DNA from: Hondaea fermentalgiana
Taxonomy: Eukaryota > Sar > Bigyra > Thraustochytrida > Thraustochytriidae
DNA: 64,000 nucleotides
NCBI GenBank assembly: GCA_014084085.1
Contig: NPFB01000021.1
Span: 124,001-188,000 of the forward strand
Direction: 5' to 3'
Positions 32,300 through 44,538 of this stretch are shown here, piece by piece (position 1 is the stretch's first letter; each line of letters starts with the position of its first letter). Both the position numbers and the translations under genes were made by a program. Under the pieces are notes generated by a model. It was not told where the DNA came from. It made no database searches and saw only the letters and a list, made by a program, of their open reading frames with translations.

Positions 32300-35200
32300 A
32301 TCGATGTACTTAGCAATTGGCGGCACGCCAGCAGCCAGAGCCCGTATTCTGGGTTGCAGAAGATTTCAATTCCAGCTGCGCGGAACTTTCCTGGAGTACA
32401 CCAGGAACAATGCCGTCCACGTTAGAGGAGACTCCGACACGTCTTCCTTATGGTCTTCCTTTTCCTCCGCCCTTTTCCCCTCCATTCTCCCCTTACTTCT
32501 TCCTTTCATTCTCGCTTGCCCGCGCGCTCAGGCAGGCCGAATACTACCGGGGCACCATTATCCTCAATCATCACATTCTTCCCCTCCGCAATCTCCTTCT
32601 TTATTTTTCACGGACTCGCACGCGTCGTCACGCAGCTGCCTGGCTGCACGCGAAAGGAGCCGTGCCGCGTGAGTCTTCGTTTTTTTCGCGGCCTTGTGCT
32701 TTGGCTGCGGCTCAGTGGAGACAGCCCTCACCCGTCATACCGACCTACTTTATTTTTATTTATTTTATTTTCCCTCTCTCCCCTCCCTATACTGCCGTCC
32801 ATTGGTTTCACAAGAGCTCAATGGGTCCCCACACCTTCGGTAAATTCGTACTTGTGGGATGTGGAGTTCACAAGAAATTTCCCCGGAGCGTCCAGGCTGC
32901 TGGTGGCTCTTTCCACGCTGGCTGGCCTAGGCCAATCTGAAGGACCCTCTGGCTGCCGTTCTCCTCCTTCGCGCTGGCCATCGCTACCGCCAAAGTTCTC
33001 CTTCGCGCGCCCCTGTCCTGCCCCGACCTGCTCCTCCGTCGTCAAGCACGAATCTACCATGGCCCCTTGCTGGCAGAGACGGCCAGCGCGCTGCGCTGCT
33101 GCTGCTACGAGGTCTGTCTGCGTCTTGCGTCCAAGGAAACCCGTTTCCAACGCCAGCTCTCCCTCTTGAGGAGTAAACCGCAGGCGCGCGCGACCAGGCC
33201 CCGTGTTCGGCCGGCCAGCGCGGCCCGAGGAGCCAGGTCGTGAGGGCGACTGCGAGGACGACGACCGCTAGCAGCCAGCTGGCCCGAGGACAGACAAAGA
33301 AAGAAGGTAAAAGAGTGGACTCGAATGAGGCCGGGCGACCGTGACCGCCGCCAGCAGCAGCCAGCCAGCCACTATGCCAACCAGCCAAGCCAGACAAGCC
33401 AGCCAAGCCAGCAGCTAGCTTGGGCGCGGTCCTCACGAGGCTTCCGCGGTGCGACGATCGGCCAACGGAGGCGAAGCATCGATCGATCCGATCGCGCGAC
33501 GGACAGATGGATGGATGAGTGGATGGCTGGCCGGCTTGGCGTCGCAGCTTTTCGAGTCGGCCGTGCTCGTTCCCGGCGGCCACAGACGGGCCGGGCAACG
33601 GCCGGGACGGGAGGAGGGCATTGCGATGTGATGCGATGCGATGCGAGGAAAGGCCGCGAGCAAGGGCGAGAGCTTGGGCTTTAGATGACCTGGGTCAAGT
33701 TAAAAGAGAGTCGTGGAAGGAAAGCCATCGGGGAAGGGCCGTCTTCGACGAAATTCAAGAGCCTAGTCGCCTCGGAGCGCTCGATGGCACGCAACTGCCG
33801 AGCCATCGACGTGATGATTGGGGCTGCCCAAACGTCCTGGCCCGGACCTCTCCTCAGCGTCGTGAGTGCCGGCGCAATTAACAGCGGCACCTGGAAAGTC
33901 TCACTCTGAGCGACCGGGAAGACGATGGCGCCCGAATCGAGCCTCGTTTTGCCAGACCAATGGAATCATGGTGTCGTGGCTGATGCTGGTGCAATGCTGG
34001 CCGCTGGCACGGATAAATGATCGATCGATCGATTCATTGGTCGATCGATCAATCGATCTGCCACTGGCAGACTCGAAGGTTTGCCCTGCTAGGCTGGCCG
34101 CGACCAGACTGTGCCCGCTGCGTTAGCTGGCTGGCAGCTGGCAGCAGATCGATCCGGGAGCGGGAAAGCGTCACGCGAAAGAAACTCGCGGCTCACGAGA
34201 CTGCCGAGGCGCGGCTCGGCGCAGCCGGCTCGGCTGAACATTCTCCGCCGCTAGCAGCCTCTAGTGGTGGCCAGCCTCGTTGCCTGCCTGTCAGCCAATC
34301 AATTCGTCCGTCTGTCTGCTGACGGAGGGATATGAGTTTGACTTTTGAAGGGCCTTTGCTGCCATGATCCCTTCTTTGGTCGTCGATCAATCCACCCCCC
34401 TCTCTTTTGTGTTGTATGCCAGTAGATAGTAAGACGGCAGCTGCACGATGCCGTTTGCTCGCAAGATCCATTTCATTGCCAAAAAAGATTTCGAGAACCT
34501 TAACTTGACGCGTGCGTGCAACACCAGGCAGCAGCGCCAGCAACGGCAGTATACCATTGGCACCAGCCAGCGAATCGAGCGTCTGAGTCTTCAGTGCTCA
34601 CGCGGCCTGGGTTCCCAAATCTCGCACTTGCCCAGGTGGCTAGCAACATGGAAACAGGTAATGCCCGGTGCCGCTCGCAGCTTATCCGAGCTCAGAAAAG
34701 GACAAGGGCGAGACCACTATCATCCATTCATTAAAAATTCGTCCAGGCAGTGGCAGCCAGCGGTAGCGGCTACCGCTGGTTCTCGCGCGATTCAGCGTGG
34801 AGCGCTCGCTCGGCCGCGGCGCCACTTTGGTTCCCACCACATGCTTTCGCAAGATCGCGGCTTGGACGCGCGGCCGCGGTTTCGAGCTTGAGTCGTCTGT
34901 CGGTGGACTGCCGAGGCGCGGCGCGGACGCTTGCTATACCTATTTTCCCGTCGCTCCCTCTGCCCTTTTTCTTTGCTTTGGCATGTGTTCCTTTCCATTT
35001 TCTTTTCCCTTTTCCCCGCTGCTGTGGCCCGCAGCGCCCCGGGTACGCACGGAGGCTGGCGTGACTTACCCACTCGGTTGCTCGCGGCGGGATCGAGCGC
35101 GACTGCAACAATCCTATGAAAATATACTGACTAACTATCATGGCTATAATGAATTCGAAACGACGAATGAGCACCATGCTAGCGACAACACGATGCTGGC

Positions 35201-37577
35201 TGGTGGTCGCGACGAGCCAGCAGAGCTGCAGATATCGTCCAATGTACGTACGGCTTTCCGAACGAGCGCGCGTAAAAACATGGCTGATTGATCGAAGAAT
35301 AGCGCGATCGACCGAAACCAGAAAAAATGAAAGTGTAAAAGTGCGTGGTTGCAGCTCCGCTGCAGGCCGCGCTTTCTGATCGGTGGGCGCACTTGACGGG
35401 GGAAACTGACTATGAAGCCGCCAGTAATACTAGCCATGGTAGCTGCGATCAGTGGGAGTGGCAGTGGCAGTGGTAGCCTTGTATGGCCGCAGCTTGCTGA
35501 GCGAGCGCCTTGGCCTTGCGGCAGCCTTGCTCTGATCAATCGCAAGTAGTTTGTAGCTCTCCACCCCATCATCGGTGCTGAACGCTAGCTGTGCCGGTCC
35601 GCGGCAGCGGGCCAGCTGCGATTACTAGAGTCAACACCTGAGCTCGTTGGCGAGCTAGCTCAGCCCGGACCGCTGGCCGCATCCACATGTTGTAGCTGCG
35701 GTAAGTGCCCGCCGCTGCGGGGGCGTGGCGAGAGTGGACTTCCGAGTAGCATCCGCGGCGCTCTAATTCCACTGAAGGCAGCACAGCTGCTTACGCATAG
35801 CGTAATCCCGACACCCTAAAGCGCAAAGGACCACAGCTATGCCGGCGTTTTCTTTTTTAGACGGCCCGCCACTGGCAGTGTGGAGGGTGATGGGCGGAAA
35901 AATGACAGCACTAGCCAGGTGGCAAGCAACTTCACTGTCAAGCAAAGGCCAACGATCGTGCTAAATCTGCGTACTGCCGCGTGTACGATAGATGAAAACC
36001 GCAGGAACCGACTCAACCGACCGTCCGACCGCGCCGCCTTGGCATCGCCCTGATTGCATTGCCGCGTGCGCGGACGGTCTCCGTCCGGTTCGGTAAGGTT
36101 GTATGCTACAATTCGCTCCGATACGTCAGTGACAGATGGCTGTTGACCTGTGACTGGGCGGTGTAGCTGCCACTGCTGCCAGTGGCAGCTGCCATGGCTG
36201 CTGACAGCAGCTGGCAGCCAGCAGCCAGCAGCAGCGCACCAACAGTAGCAGCAACAGTGCGCGGAGAGCTTTTGGTCTGGCTGCTGCCACCATGGCGCGA
36301 ATCCGCGCTCTTCCCGAGGCACATGCAGGCGTCTCCTTGTCCGGAAGCGCAGAACGGCAAGGCAAGGTGCGAAATGCCAGCTTCGCGCTGAGCCTTGCCT
36401 TGGCGGTAGAGGGCCGTAGCATGGTGCGACCCTCCGTCGACGCGTGCGCGTGAGCGTCGGATGCGGCAAGCGTGCGCGCCCGTGCTCTCCGCCCATGGCC
36501 GACCACCACTCCTGCTCCAAGCCGCACCCGCTACGCTACGCCCCTCGGTCCCCGCAGAGCGAGAGATATTCGGGGTGACTCTATCGTGAAGTGGCCGTTG
36601 TCGATGAGAAACTTTTTAGGCTGTGGAGGTGTACTTTTTTAGCTGTGGAGGTGTGACTCGCAGGAACGGGCTCTCCGGGGGGGAGGAGGGTGCTGGAGAG
36701 GCCTTATTCTTCGATTGAGGCAGACAAACGGCAGCCTGTTGCGACAGCCGCTGCCGTCCTTGGGCCTGCACAGTGATTTTCCCGGTCAGGCCTCTGGCCA
36801 GCAGCCGTCGGGAGCGACTGGCTCTAAGATGCCTGGCTCGCCCGGCAAGGAAAGGCAAGCTAGCAAGCATGCGCGCGTCAGCCAGCTGGCCTCCAACGAG
36901 AACTCGGGGGGGATGAAATGTGAGTCGACTTTGCAGGGGAGGGAGGGGGACATGGAACCGCGGGCTGTGACCAACGCGGTGTGTGGGCCGCTGCGGGCCG
37001 TGGCGGACGCAGCTATGTACAACGCATGCTCGCCAAAGCGCGATCGCGGTGCGATTCGACTCGACTCGACTCGACTCGGCTCAACTCAACTCAAAGTGCA
37101 TCGACTCCGCTCGTATCGCCCTGACACGACGCAGGGCGACGCGACGCGACGCTATAGAGTAACACAAAAAGTCTCTGCGTGGTGAGGCGAGGCGAGGCGA
37201 GGCGAGGCGAGGCGAGGCGAGTCTTTTTCTTTCGAAGGCGCGCAGCCTGACTTTGAAGGAAAGCTTGCGTGCCTGAAACCTACTCTCTGTCTGCCAATGG
37301 CTGTGGCAGGGGGAGAGTTCTCCCCCTGCCACCGTAGACAGTGGCCCGCCTCATCTCGGGCACGTCCATCCATTCCTCCGGCCACTTTATTTATCAATCA
37401 GTGAGCGTTTTTATGATTCCCGTCCTTCCTTTTTTCTTCCTTCTTTCCTCGCCTACTTCCTCCTTTTCCTTCCTTCTACCCTGCCCCCCTCTGCGGCGCG
37501 CGCGCGGGAGGAAAAGAGAAATGCGCGGACGCAAGCGTGCACTGCCAGCGAGCGAGCGACCAGCAAGCGGGCACCAG

Positions 37578-37622
37578 CGGAGCCAAGCCAAGCCAAGCCA
37601 AGCCAAGCCAAGCCAAGCCAAG
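37578..37622. repeat. (CCAAG)n array
   Basis: About nine AGCCA/CCAAG units in tandem. The reverse complement of the (GGCTT)n array at 15656-15700. Confidence 0.85.
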
Positions 37623-37875
37623 CCGACTTCGAAGCGATCGAAGGACATCTGCGATGCTGGCTCAACCGCCAGATAGAAAGATAGAAAGCAAGAACAAAAA
37701 GGAAAAAAAAATCAGGGAGGGCCAACCAGCCAGCAAACTAGCTCGCGGTGCTCTCCACCCTCTTCCTCTCCTCCCTTCTTGCCCCCTTCCCTGCCCCTTC
37801 CTTCCTGCCTTCGTGCCTGGCGTTCTCCTTCCCCCCCGCTTCTGTGCGCGCGCGCCCGCCGTGCCGCAAGCGAGA

Positions 37876-37906
<31 letters not shown>

Positions 37907-38643
37907 AACGCAGGCAGCTTGGATTGGAGTTCTCCTCTCGCCGCGCCTCGCCTAGCCGCGCCCGGCCCCGCGAGCGCCAAAGCGCCAACTGGCCGCCGCT
38001 CGGCCTGTGAGCCGCGGTTTTCCGAGCCGCGCAGCGCAGTGCAGAGCAGCGCAGAGCAGCGCAGAGCGGAGCGGAGCAGCAGAGCAGAGCTCGTGGTTTG
38101 CGTGCTTTTTGTTCTCGAGCTAGTAGAGGGCTATCGCGGCGTGTACCATCGCTTGCTACGCGAGGGGGTCTCCGTGCGTGGGCGCGCGGCCGTCTCGGCA
38201 GCGTAGCAAGGCACTCGTGGCGGGCGTGCTCGGCGGCAGGCGTCGAGCCTCGGCCTCGCGCGGGCAGGCCAAGGCCAGCCAGCGTGCGTGCGTGCGTGCT
38301 TGCGTGCGTGCTCCTTGGCTGTGTCGATCGCTCCGCTTTGTGCTCGCCTCAACGCTCTTCACTTCTACCCCGTCGTCATCCTCATCTGCGAAGACCTCCG
38401 CTGCTGCTGGCAGAACGCGACGCGCGCGGGTCTCCGTCTGCTCGCCGCGCGCTCTCTCGCGCTCGCTTGCTCGCTCGCGCGAGGCAGGCCGCCCCTCGCG
38501 CGCAGGAGCGCTCGCTCGAGGGTTTCCTCGCGGAGCCTCGTCCAGAAACCTGCGAGGGGAAGGAAGGGAAGAAAGGAGAAGGAAAGCGCAGACCAAGAGA
38601 AATAAGAGCGCGGGGCCAGGCCAGCGAGTCTCCGCCGCGAGGC

Positions 38644-38673
38644 GAGGCCAGGCCAGGCCAGGCCAGGCCAGGC
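38644..38673. repeat. (CCAGG)n array
   Basis: Six or so tandem GGCCA/CCAGG pentamers. Confidence 0.8.
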
Positions 38674-39774
38674 CGGCCAGGCCGCGACAGGGCTTCGTCG
38701 AAGCTGCGCTGAGCGAGGAGCGCTGGCTCGGCCTCGCTCTGGGAGAGCAGGGCAGAGAAGCAAGGCAAAGGTTGGACAGGAGCGAGCGCTTTCATTGCGC
38801 TGTCTGCGCACGCACGTGAGCGCGGGGGCCGGGAGCTGAGAGCAAGCTCGGCGGGCCGCGCGGGCGCGGAGAGAAGGCCAAGGCCTTCCGAATCTTCGCC
38901 AAGAGCTTGCGCGGCTGGGGATTCCTCCCCTTCTTTGGTATTCGCGACAGGCAGGCAGTTGCTTGGCAGCGCGAGGGAGACGAGCATCTTGAGCTCGTTG
39001 ATCAGTCCTAATCGCAGTACTCGAGACCGGAGCCCGTGCCCTCTGCGAGACGCTCGTGGCCGCGCACACGCTCTCTCCGCCAGCGCAGCCCATCGCAGCC
39101 ACCTAGCCAGCTTCTCGGCCGTCTCGTCGGCCAGACGCGCGAGCGAGGCCAAGCCAAGCCAAGCGAGGTGGAGCGAGGTGGAGCGAGGCCAAGCCAGACA
39201 CCGAACGTAAGCAAGAGGGGTGCGCAGGAAGCCATCGCGAGGAAGAAGGCCTCGCTCAGACGGTCCTCGCGCGGCCCTCCACCGCTCGAGTCCCTCCCTT
39301 CGTGCCCCCGGGGACGGGCGGTCCAGCCTCGCGCCCGCCCGCGGCAAGCGAGCGTCCAGGCCTGCACGCGCCGCGGCAGCCGTGCAACCGCCCGCGCCGG
39401 GCACGCGTCAGGACTTGCGTGGTTTCGAGGCGGGCTTGCCCTGGGCCGCGACCACCCGCTGCAGATCGCCCTCCGCTCGCGCGCGCGCGCTTCCGGCCGG
39501 CCGGCCTCGACCTCGCGGGTCGCGAGCGAGCGTGAGCGCGAGCGCACGCTCGCGGGTCACGCAGTTCGCGAGCGAGCGAGCGGCCGAGGGCGGGCTCGTG
39601 GCCGCTGCGCGCATCGCCGGCGAGGAAGGAAAGAGGGAGAAAGCAAGCAGGGCGGAGCAGAGGCGTGCAAAGAGATCGGCGGCGGAAGAAAGAATAAGAA
39701 GAGGAAGGGAAGAAAGGAGGAGAGAAAGAAAGTAATATTACGGGAAAGAGAGGAAGAAAAAGGAGGACAACCGG

Positions 39775-39775
39775 A

Positions 39776-39826
<51 letters not shown>

Positions 39827-39926
39827 NNNNNNNNNNNNNNNNNNNNNNNNNNNNNNNNNNNNNNNNNNNNNNNNNNNNNNNNNNNNNNNNNNNNNNNNNN
39901 NNNNNNNNNNNNNNNNNNNNNNNNNN

Positions 39927-39978
<52 letters not shown>
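39775..39978. repeat. (GAAA)n array interrupted by an assembly gap
   Basis: Perfect GAAA tetranucleotide repeats run into 100 N at 39827-39926 and continue on the other side in the same unit. The real array is therefore of unknown, probably larger, length and collapsed in assembly. Confidence 0.95.
39827..39926. other. Assembly gap (100 N)
   Basis: Exactly 100 N, flanked on both sides by the same GAAA repeat; the gap size is probably a placeholder. Confidence 0.98.
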
Positions 39979-41347
39979 AGAAGAAGCCGCTCTACGGCTG
40001 CGAAAGACAAGGGACAAGAGGAGAAAAGATAAGACGAGACACCTCGCGAAGCAGCCGCGAGCGAGCTCGCAAGAGAAGAGGGAGGTCGAGCGGGCGGGCT
40101 TGCGAGGCGCGAGACGCGCCGGCATCGGAGCGCGACCAGCACGAGAGGCGAGGCGAAGCCAGCGAACCCAGCGAAGCCAGCGAAGCAGCCGGTCGGCGCC
40201 GCGAAGACAAGGACAAAGGTCGAGGAAGGCGAGGTCGGGTGGCTGGTGGGGCGTCTGCCGTAGCTTGGCTAGCTTGGTGGGTGTGACGCGGAGGCGGCGG
40301 CAAAGCGCGTGCAGGCGACAGGAGGCAGCGAGGGCAGCAGGCAAGCAAAGCAAGAGACTGCGAGTAAGCAAGCAAGCAAGCAAGTACATCGACTCATTCG
40401 GAAGTGACTCGGGGAAGCAGCGCAGCCCAGCCAAGCCAAACTACGCCAGGCCGGAAAAAGACAGTAAAACGGCCACAGCCAGCTACCAGCCAGCTAGCTA
40501 GCTGGCCCTCCAGCGACCCACTCACCGAGTCGTCGCACCGCGTAGGCCATCCCTGGCCGCTGCACTGACACACCTCCACGCTGGTTTTGAGACGTCCGTT
40601 GCGTACCTGTATTGTGAGCTTCTTTGTGCTCGTGCGTGCGCGCGTGCGTGCGTGTGTGTGGCGAGACCATACGGTGTTGCGTTGTTTAATTCTCAAGTCG
40701 AGTCAATTCGAGCGAGCGACCAAAGCAAGCAGGCCAAACCAACCCGGACCGTCCCTTCTTTTCTGTACTCCATAGTTACTTCTTCTTCGGCCGCGCTCTC
40801 CAGCAAGCTAGCGAAGCAAAGGGAGGCAGGCCGGACGGCCTTGCGCTGCAACAGCGAACGCCGGCACCGAGGCTAAAAGGGAACCAGCGGCAGCGCCTGC
40901 TTGCCTGCCTGCCTGCCTGCCTGCCTGCCTGCTTGGCTTCCTGCAAAAAGAGAAAGAAGGACTCGCTGCGACGACGCCGACGCAAGCCGGTCGCCGAGCG
41001 CGCACAGAGAGGCAAAGAGCCTTCGTGAACGGGGTGGGTTCAGGCTGAGAGGGGAAGGAGGGGGGGCGCAGGCGAGAAAAGGAGTCCCCGCGACGCGCAC
41101 GGGCGTACGCGGGACGACCCCTCTCGCGCGGACACTCCGTACTGCTGTAAGCAAGTGAACAAACAAGCAAGCAAACAAACAAACAAGCAAACAAACAAAC
41201 AAACAATCAACCAGGCAAACAAACAAGCAAGCAAACAAACAAACACAAGATTGACGCGCACGCAAGGACGAGTGAATTCCAAAAAAAAAGAAGGACTTTT
41301 TGTGAACGCGGCTCGAAAGACTTCGGCGCCCACCCAACGTCACGCCT

Positions 41348-41405
41348 GCTGGCTGGCTGGCTGGCTGGCTGGCTAGCTGTCTGGCTGGCTGGCTGGCTGG
41401 CTGGC
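41348..41405. repeat. (CTGG)n array abutting a start codon
   Basis: About fourteen CTGG units with one CTAG/CTGT interruption end 10 bp before the ATG at 41416, so the array should lie in the 5' UTR or core promoter of the poly-S/poly-Q gene. Confidence 0.85.
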
Positions 41406-41415
41406 GCAGTGAGTG

Positions 41416-43347
41416 ATGCAGAAAAGGGACGATGAGGCCATGCGCAGGGCCGCGCGCAGCCTTGCAACCTCCGATTCCAATTCGAAAAATACCTCGTCTT
41501 CTACTCCTCCTCCCACTTCTTCTTCTTCGTCGTCGTCGTCGTCGTCGTTGTCGTCTTCCTCTTCTTTGTCATCTTCTTCTTCTTCTTCATCCACCGCGGC
41601 AATACCAATACCACATGGTCACGCCACCAGCTCAATCTCAGAACTACGAGCTTTCGATCATGCGCGACTGCGCGAACCAGAGAGGGCCGGTTCCTCTGGC
41701 GCGTCAAGCATTGCCTCCATCGCAGAAAGATGCAGCAACCTCAGCACAACGGGGTATGCCCCCACCGCCGCTGCCGCTGCAAATCGCGCCTCCCCTTCTG
41801 GAGCTGGACCCCTTGCCGCTGCTGCTGCCGCCGGTCGGAAGCGGACCCGCGACGCAGACAGCACATTTCTCTCCACAGATCGTCTCAACATGGCGCGCAA
41901 ACTCATGCGCGGCCTCATCCCCTACTACGGCATTGGCTTGCAAGACTCTGACAACGCCAAAGTCAAGGAGGCCCTCGCAGAGCTCAAGCGTCACTTCGAA
42001 GCCAATGGCGACGAGGTCTTCAATGTAGCGGCCGTACTCATCGACAAACAGTTCAACACCGGCGGCCAAGGGCCCACGGCGAATCTGCTCGATGTCCAAG
42101 CTGTCTGCGAATTTTTCTGTACAGAGTCCGTGGAAACTATTCTCAAACACGCAAGACGCACCTTTTATTACGCAACGCTCGACACGCTCAACAGCGAAAC
42201 GCCCAGCTCCTTTCCCTTTCGCTATACCGACCCCAAACCAATCCACAGCAACTCCAGCGAGGTTGCGCAGGATGCCAAGCTGCGCCTCTCCACCGTCCGG
42301 CCGTCACTCACCAAAGAGATGAACCGTCTTCTCGTCACCCTCGAGGACACAGCGCACAAAGTTCTGGAGGCTGTATCGTCCGCAGACGTCGAAGAACTCA
42401 GCAATGAGCAGCGAACGGCTGTCGAGAGATGCGCTGCCATGCTCCAGGACATTTTGCTCAGAGGCGACGCCCGGACGCCCGTTGCGCCGGGGCAGCCTCC
42501 GCCACTGCATCCATCCTCGACTGGATCAGGGGTGGGGGCCGGCAGTGCAGGTGCTCTAGGAGCCTTTGCCGCCGGCACGTCTGCTTCTGCTTTACCAATG
42601 ACTCCATCCATGTATCAGCCAGTTCCCGCCATGATGACGGCAGCGGTGAACTCGTCCTTGCTACAGCGCCAGCACCACCAAAACGCGACCCACGCGAATT
42701 GGCTCGCTCTGAGCCACCAGCTCCATGGCTCCCTGGGCACGCCAAACAACTTCAATATTAACGCAGCATCAGCTGCCATGGCCCCCTCGGCACCCGGCGC
42801 TAACATCGTCGCTGCTTCTAGTAGCAGCAGCAATGTATCATCGGCTGCGTCCGCCGGCGATAGGGCAAGCTCGAGGAATCCTGTTCCTTCGTCAGCAAGC
42901 ACGACGACAGCGACGGAGATGGTCCCAAGTTCGTCGCAGCAGACGACCGCCGCGCTGCTCATCTCCAACGCGGCAGAGCACCGGCGGAATGCACAGACAA
43001 CTCACGAGAACCAACGACCGCTGCAGCACGCGCTCCCTCCAGGCTTTTTCTCGCAGCCCTACGTGTTCCCTCGACATCTCGCTAGCCACGAGCAGCTCGC
43101 CGCTGCACATGCCGCGATGGCCCACGGGCAGCTCGCCGCTGCACATGCCGCGATGGCCCACGGGGTCCCAGGCCAGGTGGACCAGGGAAACTTGCCGAAT
43201 CCCGAGGCGGCGCTCCTCCCCGGGATTCGTGAACTCAGCGCCACGCAGCAACCCCTTACCGAGCTCGACAAGCAGCAGCTGCAACATTATCTCACGGAGC
43301 ACCAACTGCATCTTCAGCAGCAACAGCAGCAGCAGCCCCAGCAACAA

Positions 43348-43381
<34 letters not shown>

Positions 43382-43590
43382 GACAACAACAACAACAAAG
43401 ACAAGGCGCACTAAATCAAGCCTCAGCCTATCTCAATCCGTATAGTTATGCAGCACAAGCACAAACAGTAGGGCCAGCACCGGCCGCCGTCGCCGCAACA
43501 GCAGCGGGCCAAGGGGCTCCAGACCAGATGCAGCTCGATCAATTTTATCGATTTTTCGACGCAGCTGCAGAGCGCAAGAACAACCGCTAG
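41416..43590 (+). CDS. Poly-Ser/poly-Gln low-complexity protein
   Basis: 724 residues from the ATG at 41416 (an upstream GTG at 41413 is not needed). Order of parts: a long Ser run (about 28-60, partly encoded by TCG/TCT/TCC triplets), Ala-rich patches, and a folded-looking helical block at about 155-340 (NMARKLMRGLIPYYGIGLQD, EALAELKRHFEANGDEVFNV, VCEFFCTESVETILKHARRTFYYATL, EMNRLLVTLEDTAHKVLEAV). Then come a Ser/Ala/Pro-rich middle, two exact 12-residue repeats QLAAAHAAMAHG, a poly-Q tract (about 635-660) and a short conserved-looking C-terminal DQMQLDQFYRFFDAA. The architecture is typical of transcription or RNA-regulatory cofactors, but no named domain is recognised, so the function is unknown. 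It lies just downstream of an 11-kb gene-poor tract. Confidence 0.75.
43098..43169 (+). repeat. Exact 36-bp coding tandem duplication
   Basis: CAGCTCGCCGCTGCACATGC... is repeated twice without a mismatch over 36 bp, encoding QLAAAHAAMAHG twice. Perfect identity suggests a recent slippage or duplication that kept the frame. Confidence 0.9.
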
Positions 43591-43759
43591 TTATAAACGG
43601 ATAAGGCTCTTTATCGTCCTTCCTACTGATACGTATAACAACTGTTGACAGTGAATTCATTCGCCACGATTCATGCTTCAATGAATGCACGAGCGAGTCG
43701 AATCACCCACATGAAATCTTTCCCTTCTATCATCCATCGTAGTAGTATAGAATAGGATA

Positions 43760-43791
<32 letters not shown>

Positions 43792-44538
43792 CTTGCTTGC
43801 TTGCTTGCTTGCCTTGCCTTGCTTGTCGTAATGCTGGCTGCTCGACCCGAAATGAGCCTTAGACATGCGCTAGACGAATCTGGTCCCCGAGGTGCACTCT
43901 GCACCACTGCGCTGCACGTGCGTGCCTCACTCCTTCCCTACCCCCTCTTCCCCGCCCTTTCCTATCCGGTCGCCGGGGGGTATCCCGCCTGCGGAACGCA
44001 GCATGCTCTCCGCAGCGATCCTCTCGAGACCGCAGAAACTCCGCGCGCGCCCCCCGCCCCCCCCCGCACGTTAGCCTTCCGCCGCGCCTCCCTCTCTCCT
44101 CGGCCGGTTGAAGGTAAGTACGCGTGCCGAGGGCGCGCACGTGCAGCGCGAGCCCGGGCTGCGCGAGGCGGCGAGGGAGCGAGGGAAGGCAGAACCGGAG
44201 GCGAGAGAGAGCGGAGCAGCGCGCAGCGAGCGAAGCTTGGCGGCGGGCAGGCGCGAGCGCGAGCGCGACCCGGGCGGGCTGGCGCAGGAGGAGCTGGCTG
44301 GCAGAGCAGAGCAGAGCAGAGCAGAGCGCGATCCTGGCGCGCGCACGCTGCCCGCCAGGTGGGACGAGCAGACAAGAGACAGTCGCGCAGCTGCAGGCAG
44401 CCAGCCAGCGAGCGAGCGAGCGAGGAGAAGCGCGAGGAGAAGAGCGAGGAGGAGAAGCGGCACGCCGAGGGGCGAGAACGCCGGCGCCAGCGCCGAGGCC
44501 GGCTTCGTCGCGGCGAGAGGAGAAAAAGAGGGGAAAGA
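43591..44538. promoter_or_regulatory. Upstream region of the Sec14/PH gene with (GCTT)n
   Basis: Intergenic and leader sequence between two tandem plus-strand genes. A (CTTG)n array at 43760-43826 is followed by a C-rich patch and a very GC-rich purine segment up to the start codon. The frame of the next gene stays open through here, but the sequence is Arg/Ala/Glu low complexity and probably not translated. Confidence 0.4.

Larger units (their letters stand above)
30053..41415. other. Second gene-poor, repeat-rich tract (about 11.4 kb)
   Basis: No confident intact gene. It includes a lower-GC island at about 31.0-32.3 kb with a decayed coiled-coil reading frame, and patches of palindromic GCAGCTGGC-type sequence at 34.1-36.3 kb. 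Many simple arrays are also present: GCGAG at 37180-37222, CCAAG at 37578-37622, GCAA at 37879-37907, CCAGG at 38644-38673, GAAA around a 100-N gap, GCCT at 40895-40932, and AAAC/AAGC at 41155-41247. No tRNA or rRNA recognised. It ends at the start codon of the poly-S/poly-Q gene. Confidence 0.6.

Noticed and set aside
32317..33169. 200-240-codon plus-strand frames after the fossil gene
   Set aside because: They have Ser/Pro/Phe bias from pyrimidine-rich DNA, overlap in several frames and show no recognisable motif.
34100..36300. Dense GCAGCTGGC/GCCAGCTGC palindromes as a possible replication origin or element terminus
   Set aside because: The pieces are short, irregular and consistent with local composition; no flanking target-site duplication or element gene was found.
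39036..40286. 416-codon Arg/Lys-rich frame across the (GAAA)n gap
   Set aside because: It is built of simple repeats (KERKKERK) and N; no protein-like segment.
43768..44538. 257-codon N-terminal extension of the Sec14/PH protein
   Set aside because: The stretch is a (CTTG)n repeat followed by Arg/Ala/Glu/Gly low complexity, with no conserved segment; the ATG at 44539 directly precedes the CRAL-TRIO N-domain.
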